Assembly (NCBI GenBank): GCA_028701165.1
Contig: JAQVRG010000080.1
Coordinates: 1 to 5,630, forward strand
Origin: Eubacteriales bacterium
GTDB taxonomy: Bacteria; Bacillota; Clostridia; Christensenellales; CAG-138
Reading direction: 5' to 3'
DNA: 5,630 nt
In this document: positions 5,614-5,630 of the stretch, piece by piece
How the letters are laid out: each line of letters opens with the position of its first letter
How positions within the stretch are numbered: the first letter of the stretch is position 1
Position numbers and translations under genes: made by a program
The notes under the pieces: model-generated
The model's input: the letters and a program-made list of their open reading frames with translations, nothing else
Told to the model about the DNA's origin: nothing
Databases searched by the model: none

Positions 5614-5630
5614 AGATCGGAAGAGCGTCG
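5614..5630. other. Illumina TruSeq adapter remnant at the contig end
   Basis: AGATCGGAAGAGCGTCG is identical to the first 17 bases of the standard Illumina TruSeq read-through adapter (the version continuing GTGTAGGG). It begins exactly where FlhA similarity stops, after the conserved DPP. It is sequencing artefact, not genomic DNA; the last genomic base is most likely 5613. Confidence 0.95.

Overview
This window is a stretch of a bacterial flagellar operon, with every gene on the + strand. In order it holds the 3' end of flgC (proximal rod), fliE (MS-ring/rod adaptor), fliO (export-gate assembly factor), fliP, fliQ, fliR and flhB (core of the flagellar type III export gate) and most of flhA (the nonameric export ring). 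Genes cover almost all of it. The only gaps over 50 bp are fliP-fliQ (65 bp) and flhB-flhA (84 bp), and each contains an inverted repeat. I see no RNA genes, mobile elements, CRISPR arrays or internal promoters.

The source looks like a GC-rich member of the Bacillota, probably a Clostridia-type gut or environmental bacterium. The reasons are strong AGGAGG-type ribosome binding sites, the fliO-fliP-fliQ-fliR-flhB-flhA order of Gram-positive fla/che operons, fliR and flhB almost fused in one frame (clostridia are known to carry true FliR-FlhB fusions), and fairly frequent ATA isoleucine codons despite the high GC. This placement is inference. The last 17 bases are Illumina adapter, so the window is the end of a short-read assembled contig.

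Functionally the genes form a coherent assembly module. FliO helps build the FliP5-FliQ4-FliR1 gate, FlhB wraps it and switches substrate specificity by cleaving itself at NPTH (intact here), FlhA forms the cytoplasmic export ring, and FliE followed by FlgC are the first parts stacked on the gate. Translation appears tightly coupled: the fliO Shine-Dalgarno overlaps the fliE stop, fliO and fliP overlap by 14 bp, and fliQ and fliR share one base.

I found no wholly new system. Points worth a second look: (1) the apparent flhA stop codon is created by the adapter junction, so the 472-residue FlhA is an artefactual truncation; (2) fliE is followed directly by fliO, without the fliF-to-fliN block that normally lies between them; (3) FliP has a long N-terminal extension with a lipobox-like signal peptide and a strongly acidic, K/R-free linker; (4) the flhA leader has a perfect 9-bp hairpin whose loop shows a CsrA-like AAGGAT, with further GGA triplets at the ribosome binding site; (5) fliR and flhB are separated by a single in-frame TGA and two codons.
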